The position numbers were made by a program, and so were the translations under genes. Shown here piece after piece: positions 26,147-33,764 of a stretch of DNA of 46,488 nucleotides. Numbering within the stretch: position 1 is the stretch's first letter; each line of letters opens with the position of its first letter. A model generated the notes under the pieces. The model saw nothing but the letters and a program-made list of their open reading frames with translations. It was not told the DNA's origin and ran no database searches. The stretch comes from JAWKUK01 sp041398605 (lineage in GTDB: Bacteria; Planctomycetota; UBA1135; GCA-002686595): assembly GCA_041398605.1 (NCBI GenBank), contig JAWKUK010000034.1, positions 1 through 46,488 of the forward strand, given 5' to 3'.

Positions 26147-28306
26147 ATGAATCCCCTGGTCCGTATCTCGTTCATGCTCACGCTCGGCTCGACGAGCGCC
26201 GCGTTCGCCCAATCCGCGTGGTACGTGGACGCCAGCGCCGCGCCGCCGGGGCTCGGGACGGTCAGCGCGCCCTATACGAGCCTGCAGTACGCGATCGATC
26301 GCGCGACGACGGTCGCCGGCGACACGCTCGTCGTGGCTGCAGGGACTTACCTGGAGACGATCGACCTCCACGGCAAGGCGCTGATCATCGACGGCAGCGC
26401 CGCCCCGTCACGCCCGGTGATCGACGGTAACGGCCTCGGTGTCGCCGTCCGCATCGCGAGCGGCGAAGGCCCGGGCACGCGGCTCGTCGGCCTCGTCGTG
26501 CGCGGCGGCGACGCGCGCGTCGCGCCGGCCCCGAAGCGCGGCGGCGGCGTTTGGGTCGATGGCGCGCAGCCGAGCTTTGAGGGGGTGACCTTCGTCGACA
26601 ACCTCGCGGAGTCCGGCGGCGGCGTCGCCGTCCGCAACAGCGCCGTGACCTTCACCGATTGCGCTTGGACGGGCAATCGCGCCAACACCGGGGGCGGGCT
26701 GCACATCGAGTCCTCGAGCGTGTCGATGCTCGCGGGTGAGGTCACTCTGAACCGCGCGTCGCCGCTGACGAGCAGCGGCGCCGGCCAGGGCGGCGGCGTG
26801 CTCGCGGCTGCGGGCGCGACGCTCACGATCCAGGGCACCCTGTTTCGCGAGAACGAGGTGCGCGGCTTCTTCGGCAGCGGCGGCGCCCTCGCGGCTCTGT
26901 CGACCGCAGGCGCGACGACAGTGGACGACGCGACGTTCGTGCGCAACTCGCCAGGCACCTTCCTGGAGCCCGGCTTCGGCGGCGCGATCCGCGCCGCGGG
27001 CCCGCTGGTCGCGCGCAACTGCACGTTCACGTCGAACGGTACGCCGGTCGAGTTCGACAACACGGTCCAAGGCGGCGCGGCGCTGGGCGGGGACTACTTC
27101 GACTGCCTCTTCGAGGCGAACGGCGCGCAGCTCGGCGGCGCGCTCTACCAAGGCAGCGCGACCCGCTGCACGTTCGTCAAGAACGAGGCCTTCGCGGACG
27201 GCAGCGGCGAGGGCGGCGCTGCGCACTCCGCCGCGCTCGTGGATTGTGTCGTGCGCGACAATCGCGCGTTCGGCAACGGCGGCGGCATGTGCCGCGGTTC
27301 GGCGACGGGCTGCGAGCTGCTGTTCAACCGCACCGAGGGCAGCGCCGGGAACTCGCTCCCCGGCTACGGCGGGGGCGCGTATGGCGCGACGCTGACGGAC
27401 ACGCTCGTGCACGGCAACGAGGCGCTCGCAGCGTTTGGCATCGGGGTGCCCTCGGCGGGCGGCGGCGCCTACAACTGCACGTTGGCGGGCTGCGTGGTGA
27501 CCTCCAACCGTGCGGAGCTCGGCGGTGGGGTCGCGGCATCGTCCGCGACCGGCTCCAGCGCAGACCGTGTGACCATCGTGGGGAACTTTGCGTCGCTCGC
27601 GGGCGGCGGTGTGTCGAACGGCGACTACCGCAACACGATCGTGTGGCACAACTTCGGCGGCGCGGCCTTCGGCGCGTTCACGTTCGCTTACTCGAACGTC
27701 GAGGTGCCGGCGACGGGGCTCGGGAACCTGAGCCTCGACCCGCTGGTCTTCGGGCGTTCAGGCGGAGACGTCCACTTGCGCGCAGGGTCGCCCTGCATCG
27801 ACGCAGGCGACCCCAATGCGCCGCTCGACCTGAACGGGACGCGGGTCGACATCGGCGCGCTGACGTTCGATCCCGGCTGGCTCGAAGGGCCGGCGAACTA
27901 CTGCCGACCGACGCGCACCCCTGCGCCGGAGGAGTGCTTGCCGGAGATCGAAGCGCTCGGGGTCGCCTCCCTTTCGAGCCCGACGCCCTTGACGTTGATG
28001 GGGACGTCGATCGTGCCCGGGCAGCTTGGGATCCTGCTCATGGGGCACACCCCGGCCTCGGTCGCGCTCTCGTACCCTGGCCTGGACCCGATCACCATCT
28101 GCGTGGGGCCGGCCTTCGTGCGCGGCCCTGTGCAGCAGGCGACCATGGGGGGACCATGCGGCGGCGTGTTGAACCTGCAGCTCAACGCGGCCTACTTCGC
28201 CTCCGTCGGCTTCGCGCCTGGAGATCGACTGCACGCGCAATATTGGTTCCGCAGGCCCAACGGCACCGCCTTGACGGATGCCGTCGACGTCCCGGTCGTT
28301 CCGTAA
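26147..28306 (+). CDS. Secreted right-handed parallel beta-helix protein
   Basis: This is a 719-residue protein with a signal peptide ending at SAAFAQ (about residue 22). It then has WYVDASAAPPGLGTVSAPY and LQYAIDRATTVAGDTLVVAA, the DUF1565-like entry, and parallel beta-helix coils over about 100-560 (many GGGV, NRA and CTF patterns). The helix closes with GSPCIDAGDPNAPLDLNGTR. The final domain of about 140 residues begins at NYCRPTRTPAPEECLPE and is of the same type as in the paralogue at 3719-5998, so it may serve sorting or surface attachment. The role is inferred to be extracellular, binding or degrading polymers; catalytic residues are not evident. Confidence 0.9.
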   Translation: MNPLVRISFMLTLGSTSAAFAQSAWYVDASAAPPGLGTVSAPYTSLQYAIDRATTVAGDTLVVAAGTYLETIDLHGKALIIDGSAAPSRPVIDGNGLGVAVRIASGEGPGTRLVGLVVRGGDARVAPAPKRGGGVWVDGAQPSFEGVTFVDNLAESGGGVAVRNSAVTFTDCAWTGNRANTGGGLHIESSSVSMLAGEVTLNRASPLTSSGAGQGGGVLAAAGATLTIQGTLFRENEVRGFFGSGGALAALSTAGATTVDDATFVRNSPGTFLEPGFGGAIRAAGPLVARNCTFTSNGTPVEFDNTVQGGAALGGDYFDCLFEANGAQLGGALYQGSATRCTFVKNEAFADGSGEGGAAHSAALVDCVVRDNRAFGNGGGMCRGSATGCELLFNRTEGSAGNSLPGYGGGAYGATLTDTLVHGNEALAAFGIGVPSAGGGAYNCTLAGCVVTSNRAELGGGVAASSATGSSADRVTIVGNFASLAGGGVSNGDYRNTIVWHNFGGAAFGAFTFAYSNVEVPATGLGNLSLDPLVFGRSGGDVHLRAGSPCIDAGDPNAPLDLNGTRVDIGALTFDPGWLEGPANYCRPTRTPAPEECLPEIEALGVASLSSPTPLTLMGTSIVPGQLGILLMGHTPASVALSYPGLDPITICVGPAFVRGPVQQATMGGPCGGVLNLQLNAAYFASVGFAPGDRLHAQYWFRRPNGTALTDAVDVPVVP

Positions 28307-28362
28307 GGGACCAGTGGATCACCGAGGTCCCGGTCGTGCCATGACGTTGACGAAGCGCGCGG

Positions 28363-29487
28363 TCACTCGCTCGTTTGCAGGACGCGCTCAAGACGGCGCT
28401 GATAATCGGCGAGCCCAGTGAGCCCGACGTCGGCGGTTGGCGGATGGAGTCCGCTCATCGCCTCGGGGCGCGCGACGAGCGCAGCGGCGATGCGTCGCGC
28501 GAGCTCGCGCTGGCGCGGCGAGAGGAACGCGTCCGGCGCCGCGTCGGTGCCTGCCACCTGGGGCGCGAGCGCCTGCGCACTGAGCGCCGCGTTGACGCGC
28601 CGCGCCTGCATCGGTGTCAACGGCACGAAGCGCAGGCTCGATCGTCCAAGGTAATAGAGCTGCTCCGTGGCCGCGGCGACGCGCAGCGGCCCGTGCAGGG
28701 CGACGTCGAAGCGCTCTGCACGCTCGCCGACCTTGGCGCGCGCCGTGGCTAGCTGGACCTCGGTCGTCGCGAACACCCGCTGGTCGCACGAACGCGCGAT
28801 CGCCGCCGCGAGGAGCGCCTCGAACGGGAGCACGCTCGGGCGAAAGCGCACCTCGACGACCTCGCGCTTGCCGAGCCACGCCGCGCGGGTGAAAACGACG
28901 CCGTCGAGAGACCCCAACTGGGCCTCGCCTTCCCAATATCATGTCATGGCGAAGAGCGCGGACTCGACCTCACCGCTCGCCGTCTCGCCGGCCACCGTGC
29001 GCAGCCACGCCGGGACGTCCCGCCGCGCGGCAGCAAGCGCATCGACCATACGCTGCAACAGCGCGCCGGTCTCCCAGACTCTGTCCTGGCGCGGGATCAC
29101 ATCACGCGCCTCGCCATCGAGGAAGCGCACGACCGGGTTGTTCCACGCGGGCTCCTCGAAGCGTTCGCAGACCTCACGCTCGTAGCCTTCGACGTTGTTG
29201 CGAATGGCGACAGGGACGAAGAGCGTCTCCGCCGCTTCGACGAGCAGCGGCAGCGAGAGCGGACCTTCACCGAAGGTCGTGCAGGTGCTTCACCCGGGCA
29301 CTTCCTGGAACAGCAGCAGCACCGGCCGCCCGGTCGCGCGCGACGCGTCGAGCGCAGGCTCGAGCTTGCGTTGCCACGCGACCGCGCCGAGCTCGCGCGG
29401 CGCGTCGGTCAGCGCGGGTTCTTGCATGGGAGCGGGGCAGGCGCTGGGGAGCCCGAGCGCGACGAGGGCGGTCGAAGAGAGATGCAT
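28363..29487 (-). CDS. Thioredoxin-MsrA fusion, candidate selenoprotein with two in-frame TGA (Sec) codons
   Basis: One continuous frame from ATG 29487 (a TTG at 29493 is an alternative) encodes 374 residues if the TGAs at 29292-29290 and 28941-28939 are read through. The start gives a probable lipoprotein signal (LPSAC). Residues about 50-160 are thioredoxin-like: LLLFQEVPG-U66-STC69, so the first TGA forms a UxxC redox motif, followed by PAWNNPVVRFLDGEARDV. Residues about 175-230 are MsrA-like: FAMT-U183-YWEGEAQLGSLDGV, where MsrA has its catalytic Cys in GCFWG, then VVEVRFRPSVLPFEALLAAA. Coding quality is equal before, between and after the TGAs, and no frame change is needed. The likely job is peroxide or methionine-sulfoxide repair outside the cytoplasm. 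The fused thioredoxin part could recycle the MsrA part. It lies 69 bases after the KAS III gene on the same strand. Confidence 0.82.
28908..28926 (-). promoter_or_regulatory. Candidate bacterial SECIS hairpin for the second TGA (MsrA-like domain)
   Basis: On the minus strand GAGGCCC and GGGTCTC form a 7-bp stem with one G-U pair, closing a 5-base loop AGTTG. The loop has G at its second position, 21 nt after the TGA at 28941-28939. Bacterial SECIS elements typically have a short stem and a G among the first two loop bases, about 16-37 nt after the TGA. It would bind SelB. Confidence 0.6.
29262..29278 (-). promoter_or_regulatory. Candidate bacterial SECIS hairpin for the first TGA (thioredoxin-like domain)
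   Basis: On the minus strand GACCTTC and GAAGGTC form a perfect 7-bp stem closing the 3-base loop GGT. The first loop G is 19 nt after the TGA at 29292-29290. The size, position and loop G match bacterial SECIS rules, as for the second TGA of the same gene. Confidence 0.65.
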
Positions 29488-29556
29488 GGCCAAGCGTTGG
29501 ATACGGACGGAGCGCCGACCTGTGACAGCGTAGCGCGGGGCGCCGTAGCGACGGGT

Positions 29557-30588
29557 TCAGTAGGTCAGGACCGCGCCCGCCATCGAGAGCCCGGCGCCGG
29601 TCCCGATCAAGAGCGCCCGATGCCCTCGCCGCAGCGCGCCAGTGCGCGTCGCCTCGTAGAGTGAACACGGCATGGACGCCGCGACGCAGTTCCCGAGCTC
29701 GGCCAAGGTCACGACCGTCCGGTCGCGCGGGACCCCGAGCGCCTGGAGCGCGTCGAGGCCCGCGAGGCTCGGCTGGTGCGGGACGACCACATCGATGCCC
29801 TCACAGCCCTGTGTCTCGAAGCCCGGCAGGAGGTCGGCCAGGAAGGGGCGCGCCATGCGGAGCGACAGCCGCAACACTTCCGGGCCGCGCATGACAAAGC
29901 GCAGGTCGTCCGCGGTCGCGCCGGGACGACCCGGGTGCAGGCGCGTCCCGCAACCGCGCACCTCCGTCAGCTCGGCCCCATCGCTCCATGTGTGCTGGCG
30001 CGCGCGGTGCAACGCGCTCGGCTGACCCGGCGCCGAGGGCACGACGACCGCCGCTGCAGCCGCGTCGCCCCACAGCGTCTCGCTCGCTGCATCGACGCCG
30101 ACGACCGAAGCAGAGCCGATGTCGGAGCTGACGACCAACACGCGTCGGTGCCGGCCGGCGGCGACCAGCGACGCGACGACGTCGAGCGCCACACAGAAGC
30201 TCAAACAGGTCGCGTGCACCGAGAAACAAGGCACCCCAGATCGCCCGAGCCCGAGGTGTCGCTGTACGAGCGCCGCGCCGTCCGGGATCGCCTGCTCCGG
30301 GGTCCCCGATGCGTTGACGATCAAGTCGAGGTCGGTCGCGGCGAGGCCCGCCTCGTCGAGCGCTTCGCGCGCCGCTGCCGCCGCCATCCAGGTCGCCGTC
30401 TCGCCGGCGTCGACGTCCGCACGGCGGCGCTCCCCCACGCCGTTGTGCGCGAGGATCCAGCCCGGCTCGAGCGCAAAGCGCGCCTCGAGCTCTGCGTTGG
30501 TGACGACACGCGTGGGCAGATAGCGCCCGAGCCCGGCGATGCGAATGCGACGCGGCGGCTCTGCACCGAGCTCGTGTGATCCGTCCAT
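29557..30588 (-). CDS. 3-oxoacyl-ACP synthase III (KAS III) family protein
   Basis: This is a 343-residue thiolase-fold enzyme. The catalytic triad of KAS III is visible: C128 in HATCLSF, H271 in VVPHQPS and N300 in LGNCVAASMP. The N-terminal IAGLGRYLPTRVVTNAELE and the closing LLIGTGAGLSMAGAVL are family marks. It condenses an acyl-CoA starter with malonyl-ACP or acts as a relative such as an OleA or polyketide-starting enzyme. It sits 9 bases downstream of a branched-chain aminotransferase, so a branched starter is plausible (inference): the aminotransferase makes branched 2-oxo acids, which after conversion to acyl-CoA would give iso/anteiso chains. The fabH name is not given because the fatty-acid role is not proven. 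Confidence 0.9.
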   Translation of the reverse strand: MDGSHELGAEPPRRIRIAGLGRYLPTRVVTNAELEARFALEPGWILAHNGVGERRRADVDAGETATWMAAAAAREALDEAGLAATDLDLIVNASGTPEQAIPDGAALVQRHLGLGRSGVPCFSVHATCLSFCVALDVVASLVAAGRHRRVLVVSSDIGSASVVGVDAASETLWGDAAAAAVVVPSAPGQPSALHRARQHTWSDGAELTEVRGCGTRLHPGRPGATADDLRFVMRGPEVLRLSLRMARPFLADLLPGFETQGCEGIDVVVPHQPSLAGLDALQALGVPRDRTVVTLAELGNCVAASMPCSLYEATRTGALRRGHRALLIGTGAGLSMAGAVLTY

Positions 30589-30597
30589 CGTGCCGGG

Positions 30598-31518
30598 CTA
30601 GCCCTCGACCTGCGTCAGCCAACCGTACACGTCGGGCGCCTCGCCGCGCACGAGCGCGAAGAAGCGCGCTTGGAGCCGCTGCGTGACCGGGCCCGGACGA
30701 CCGTCACCGATCGGGCGACGATCGACGCTGCGCACGGGCGTCAATTCGGCGGCGGTCCCCGTCATGAACATCTCGTCGCAGAAATCGACCAGCTCGCGCG
30801 GGATGCGCGCTTCACGCACGGGGACGCCGAGCTCCGCCGCGAGCTGCAGGACCATGCCACGGGTGATGCCGGCGAGGATCGAGTTCCCGATCGGCGGCGT
30901 GAGGAGCTCGCCCTTGCGCACGAGGAAGACGTTCTCGCCGCTGCCCTCGGAGAGGTAGCCGTCGACGTCGAGCACGAGGCCCTCCGCATAGCCATGCCGC
31001 TGCGCCTCCATGACGACCAACATGGAGTTCAGGTAGTTCCCAGAGGCCTTGGCGAGCGCAGGGTGCGTCCCAGGGGCCATGCGGCGCCACGAGCTGTAGC
31101 CGACGTCGACGCCCTCCTCGAGGGCCTTGCCGCCGTGCATGGCGCCCCACTCGCTGGTCATGATCGACAGCTGGATCGGGTTGGACTTGGGCAGGACCCC
31201 GAGCGCGCCCTCGCCTCGGAACACGATCGGCCGGATGTAACACGCGCGGTGCGCGTTGGCCCGGACCGTCTCGAGGATCGCCCCACGCACCGCGCGGGCG
31301 TCGTACGGCAGGTCGATCTGGACGACGCGGCAAGAGCCAAGCAGCCGCTCGACGTGGGCGTCGAGCTGCAGGATCGCCGGCCCCCGGGGCGTCGCGTAGG
31401 CGCGGATGCCCTCGAACACCGCATTGCCATAGTGCAAGGAGTGCGCGGTCACATAGACCCTGGCGTCGGACCACGGGACGAGCTGCCCGTCGAGCCAAAT
31501 GGAGTTCGTTGTCGCCAT
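30598..31518 (-). CDS. ilvE: Branched-chain amino acid aminotransferase
   Basis: This is 306 residues from ATG 31518, chosen because MATTNSIWLDGQLVPWSDAR is the normal family beginning; an upstream ATG at 31584 adds 22 unlikely residues. It is a class IV PLP aminotransferase: HYGNAVFEGIRAY near 29-41, the PLP lysine K157 in PALAKASGNYLNS, YLSEGSGENVFLVRKGE and the late FCDEMFMTGTAAELTPV. It interconverts Leu, Ile and Val with their 2-oxo acids using glutamate/2-oxoglutarate in the cytoplasm. It is the first gene of a probable operon with KAS III and the Trx-MsrA gene, and is divergent from the 91-residue protein gene across a 122-base gap. Confidence 0.94.
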   Translation of the reverse strand: MATTNSIWLDGQLVPWSDARVYVTAHSLHYGNAVFEGIRAYATPRGPAILQLDAHVERLLGSCRVVQIDLPYDARAVRGAILETVRANAHRACYIRPIVFRGEGALGVLPKSNPIQLSIMTSEWGAMHGGKALEEGVDVGYSSWRRMAPGTHPALAKASGNYLNSMLVVMEAQRHGYAEGLVLDVDGYLSEGSGENVFLVRKGELLTPPIGNSILAGITRGMVLQLAAELGVPVREARIPRELVDFCDEMFMTGTAAELTPVRSVDRRPIGDGRPGPVTQRLQARFFALVRGEAPDVYGWLTQVEG

Positions 31519-31640
31519 CGCCTGGAGGGTACCCGAGGGGCGGGCCGCGAGGGCGCCGCTCTCCGCCGGGACTACGATCTGCACAGGACCGAAACCGAGC
31601 GGTGCACCGCCCCCCGCGGGTCCCTACAATCAGCCGGCCC

Positions 31641-31916
31641 ATGAGCGCGAACATCCTCCAAGCCCCCCACGGCATGAACCTGGTCATCGAGCGCAAGAGC
31701 GGAGGCGTCGTGATCGGCCGCTTCGACGCCGCGAACGGCTTCGAGGTCGTCATGCACGACGTCGACATCTGGGAGCCCGGGCACGCCGACGAGCGCCAGC
31801 AGTGGATCCGCCAAACGGCGACCTACGGCGTCGCCGTGCGCGAGCGTGACTTCACGTTCCCCCAGAGCGACGTCGCGACCTGGACCCCCCTGGGCGAGGT
31901 CGAGAAGCTCAAGTGA
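31641..31916 (+). CDS. Small cytoplasmic protein of unknown function
   Basis: This is a 91-residue protein starting MSANILQAPHGMNLVIERK and ending TWTPLGEVEKLK. It is strand-rich, without signal or membrane segment and without cysteines. I do not recognise a family. Its stop overlaps the GTG start of the FIST protein (GTGA), and the rhodanese gene overlaps in turn, so it belongs to a coupled three-gene operon and probably works with the sensor. The ATG at 31641 is used because the frame lacks coding character before it. Confidence 0.75.
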   Translation: MSANILQAPHGMNLVIERKSGGVVIGRFDAANGFEVVMHDVDIWEPGHADERQQWIRQTATYGVAVRERDFTFPQSDVATWTPLGEVEKLK

Positions 31917-33091
31917 CGCTGGTCGCAGCATCCGGCAGCTCGGCGAACCGCTCGCTCGAGGTCGCGATCGAGGAGTGCGCGCGCGGCGTCCGCCGCGGGC
32001 TCGACGGGGCCGACGTGCACATCGCGTTCGTCTTCGTGACGCACCACCACGGCGCCGGGCTGCGCCGCGCAGGCGTGCTCTTGTCGGAGGCCCTGGGCGG
32101 CGCGCGCGTCGCCGGCTGCACGGGCGGCTGGACGGCGAGCGACGCCCGCGAGCTGGAGGGCAGCCCTGGTGTCACGGTCCTGGCGCTCTCGTGCCCCGGC
32201 ACGACCGTGCGCGTCGAAGCGTTCGACGGCGACGCGGACCTCGTCCGCCTCGACGACCCGACCCGCGCTGGGGTGATCTTGTTCGCGGACCCGTTCACAT
32301 TCACCGCAGAGCCGTGGCTGGTCGAGTTCAGCGAGGTCTACCCCAACGTGCCGCTCGTCGGCGGCCTCGCCGGCGGCGGACAAGCGCCAGGCCAGAACAT
32401 CCTCTTGCACGACCAGGGCAGCTCGCCGTCGGGGGCGCTCGCAGTGATCCTCGAGGGCGACGTCGAGCTGCGCCCTGCGGTCAGCCAAGGCTGCCGCCCC
32501 GTCGGCGCGCCGCTCGTGATCACGCGCGTCGATCGCCACGTCATCCTCGAATTGAAGGGCAAGCCGGCCGCGAAGGTGCTCGTGGCCGCGATGAACGAGC
32601 TGCCGGACGATGAGCGCGAGCGCTTCCAACACGGCGCCTTCATCGGCCGCGCCATCGACGCGCGCCTCTCGAAGTTCACCGCCGAGGACCTGCTCGTGCG
32701 CAACTTGCTCGGCATCGATCCGCAGCGCAACGCGGTCGTCGTCGGCGACACGTCGCTGCGCGCAGGTCAAACCGTGCACCTCATGGTGCGCGACGCCGAG
32801 TCGGCCGGAGAGGACCTGGAGGCGGTCATGGCGCGCGCGGCGGCGGAGCTCGGCTCACGCGCTCGCGGCGCGCTGCTCGCGACCTGCGGCGGACGCGGCC
32901 GCAACCTCTTCGAAGAGGCCGACCACGATGCGTCGCGCGTGAGCCACGCGTTCGGCGGGACGCTGCCGCTCGCGGGCTTCTCCGCCAATGGCGAGATCGG
33001 CCCCGTCGGCGGCGAGCCGTTCCTGCACGGTTTCACGGCGTGTGTCGGGATCTTCGCGGAACGTCAGACAACAAACGAGACCCATGGCTGA
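31913..33091 (+). CDS. FIST-domain sensor protein
   Basis: This is a 392-residue protein with a GTG start overlapping the previous stop. The FIST N part covers about residues 30-215 (IAFVFVTHHHGAGLRRAG, ARVAGCTGGWTASDA, VPLVGGLAGGG). The FIST C part covers about 230-385 (LVRNLLGIDPQRNAVVVGD, then LLATCGGRGRNLFEEADHD and FGGTLPLAGFSANGEIGPVG). FIST domains are extracellular or cytoplasmic small-ligand sensors, thought to bind amino acids, often next to signalling domains. Here it stands alone without output domain or signal peptide, so the neighbouring 91-residue protein or the rhodanese may be its partner. Confidence 0.9.
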   Translation: MTLVAASGSSANRSLEVAIEECARGVRRGLDGADVHIAFVFVTHHHGAGLRRAGVLLSEALGGARVAGCTGGWTASDARELEGSPGVTVLALSCPGTTVRVEAFDGDADLVRLDDPTRAGVILFADPFTFTAEPWLVEFSEVYPNVPLVGGLAGGGQAPGQNILLHDQGSSPSGALAVILEGDVELRPAVSQGCRPVGAPLVITRVDRHVILELKGKPAAKVLVAAMNELPDDERERFQHGAFIGRAIDARLSKFTAEDLLVRNLLGIDPQRNAVVVGDTSLRAGQTVHLMVRDAESAGEDLEAVMARAAAELGSRARGALLATCGGRGRNLFEEADHDASRVSHAFGGTLPLAGFSANGEIGPVGGEPFLHGFTACVGIFAERQTTNETHG

Positions 33092-33620
33092 CCTGTCGCT
33101 CGCGCTCTCTTCTGTGGCACTCGCTGCATCGGTCGTCGCGTTGCTCCGCAGCCGCAGCAGCGCCGCTCCCCCAGAGGACACGACCCGCGAGGTGCGCCGC
33201 ATCACGGGCAACCTCGAGTCGGAGCTCCGCGCAGAGCTCGACCTGACGCGCCGCATGCTGGCCGAGGTCGCCCGCGGCTCGGGCATCACGCCGGAGGCGA
33301 TCATGGAGGGCCAGCTCTGGCGCGACGTCGACGTGGCCGAAGCGCTGCCGATGGCGACGGACCCGAGCGTGACGTTGGTCGACGTGCGCACCCCCGCCGA
33401 GACGCGCGCGGGCTACATCCCCGGCGCGAAGCTGATCCCGATGGATGAGCTCGACGAGCGCAAGGACGAGATCCCGCGCAACGGCCGCGTGCTCATCTAC
33501 TGCGCGATGGGCGGGCGCTCGGCCGCTGCGTGCGAGGGCCTGTCGCGCGAGGGCTGGAGCGGCCTGATGAACCTGACGGGCGGCATCGGGGCCTGGAACG
33601 GCCCGCTCGAACGCCGCTGA
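33084..33620 (+). CDS. Membrane-anchored rhodanese-domain protein
   Basis: This is 178 residues from ATG 33084, which overlaps the end of the FIST gene by 8 bases. An N-terminal membrane segment at about residues 4-22 is followed by a helical linker (EVRRITGNLESELRAELDLT). The rhodanese domain covers about 85-175: VTLVDVRTPAETRAGYIPGA, then LIPMDELDERKDEIP and the active loop YCAMGGRSAAAC with catalytic C140. It should carry a persulfide on C140 and move sulfur, or act as a redox relay. A palindromic hairpin overlaps its stop codon, so the operon may end here. Confidence 0.93.
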   Translation: MADLSLALSSVALAASVVALLRSRSSAAPPEDTTREVRRITGNLESELRAELDLTRRMLAEVARGSGITPEAIMEGQLWRDVDVAEALPMATDPSVTLVDVRTPAETRAGYIPGAKLIPMDELDERKDEIPRNGRVLIYCAMGGRSAAACEGLSREGWSGLMNLTGGIGAWNGPLERR

Positions 33621-33626
33621 GCGGGC
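33601..33626 (+). terminator. Hairpin over the rhodanese stop codon
   Basis: GCCCGCTC (33601-33608) and GAGCGGGC (33619-33626) form a perfect 8-bp stem with a 10-base loop spanning the TGA at 33618-33620. There is no T-tract. It is a candidate terminator by position. Confidence 0.4.
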
Positions 33627-33632
33627 CCAAGC

Positions 33633-33686
33633 GCGTACCACGTCGCGTACCACGTCGCGTACCTCGTGGCATACCCCGTGGCGTAG
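33633..33686. repeat. Tandem 12-bp repeat, about 4.5 copies
   Basis: Units GCGTACCACGTC, GCGTACCACGTC, GCGTACCTCGTG, GCATACCCCGTG and a partial GCGTAG run head to tail just after the rhodanese operon hairpin and before the FG-GAP gene. The first two are identical and the others have 2-3 changes. Each contains a GTAC core. Confidence 0.85.
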
Positions 33687-33764
33687 GATCGGCGGCGACC
33701 TGCCACGACAGAAGACTGTCACGGCAACAAGTGGATTGGCCCCAATCAAAGGACCGCCCCGCCC

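Noticed and set aside
28918..29292. Reading the Trx-MsrA gene as a pseudogene or as three separate small genes
   Set aside because: All three pieces are in the same frame, both breaks are TGA at catalytic Cys positions, there is no indel, and SECIS-like hairpins follow both.
33633..33686. Possible CRISPR array
   Set aside because: Units are 12 bases in direct tandem without spacers, and no cas genes are present.
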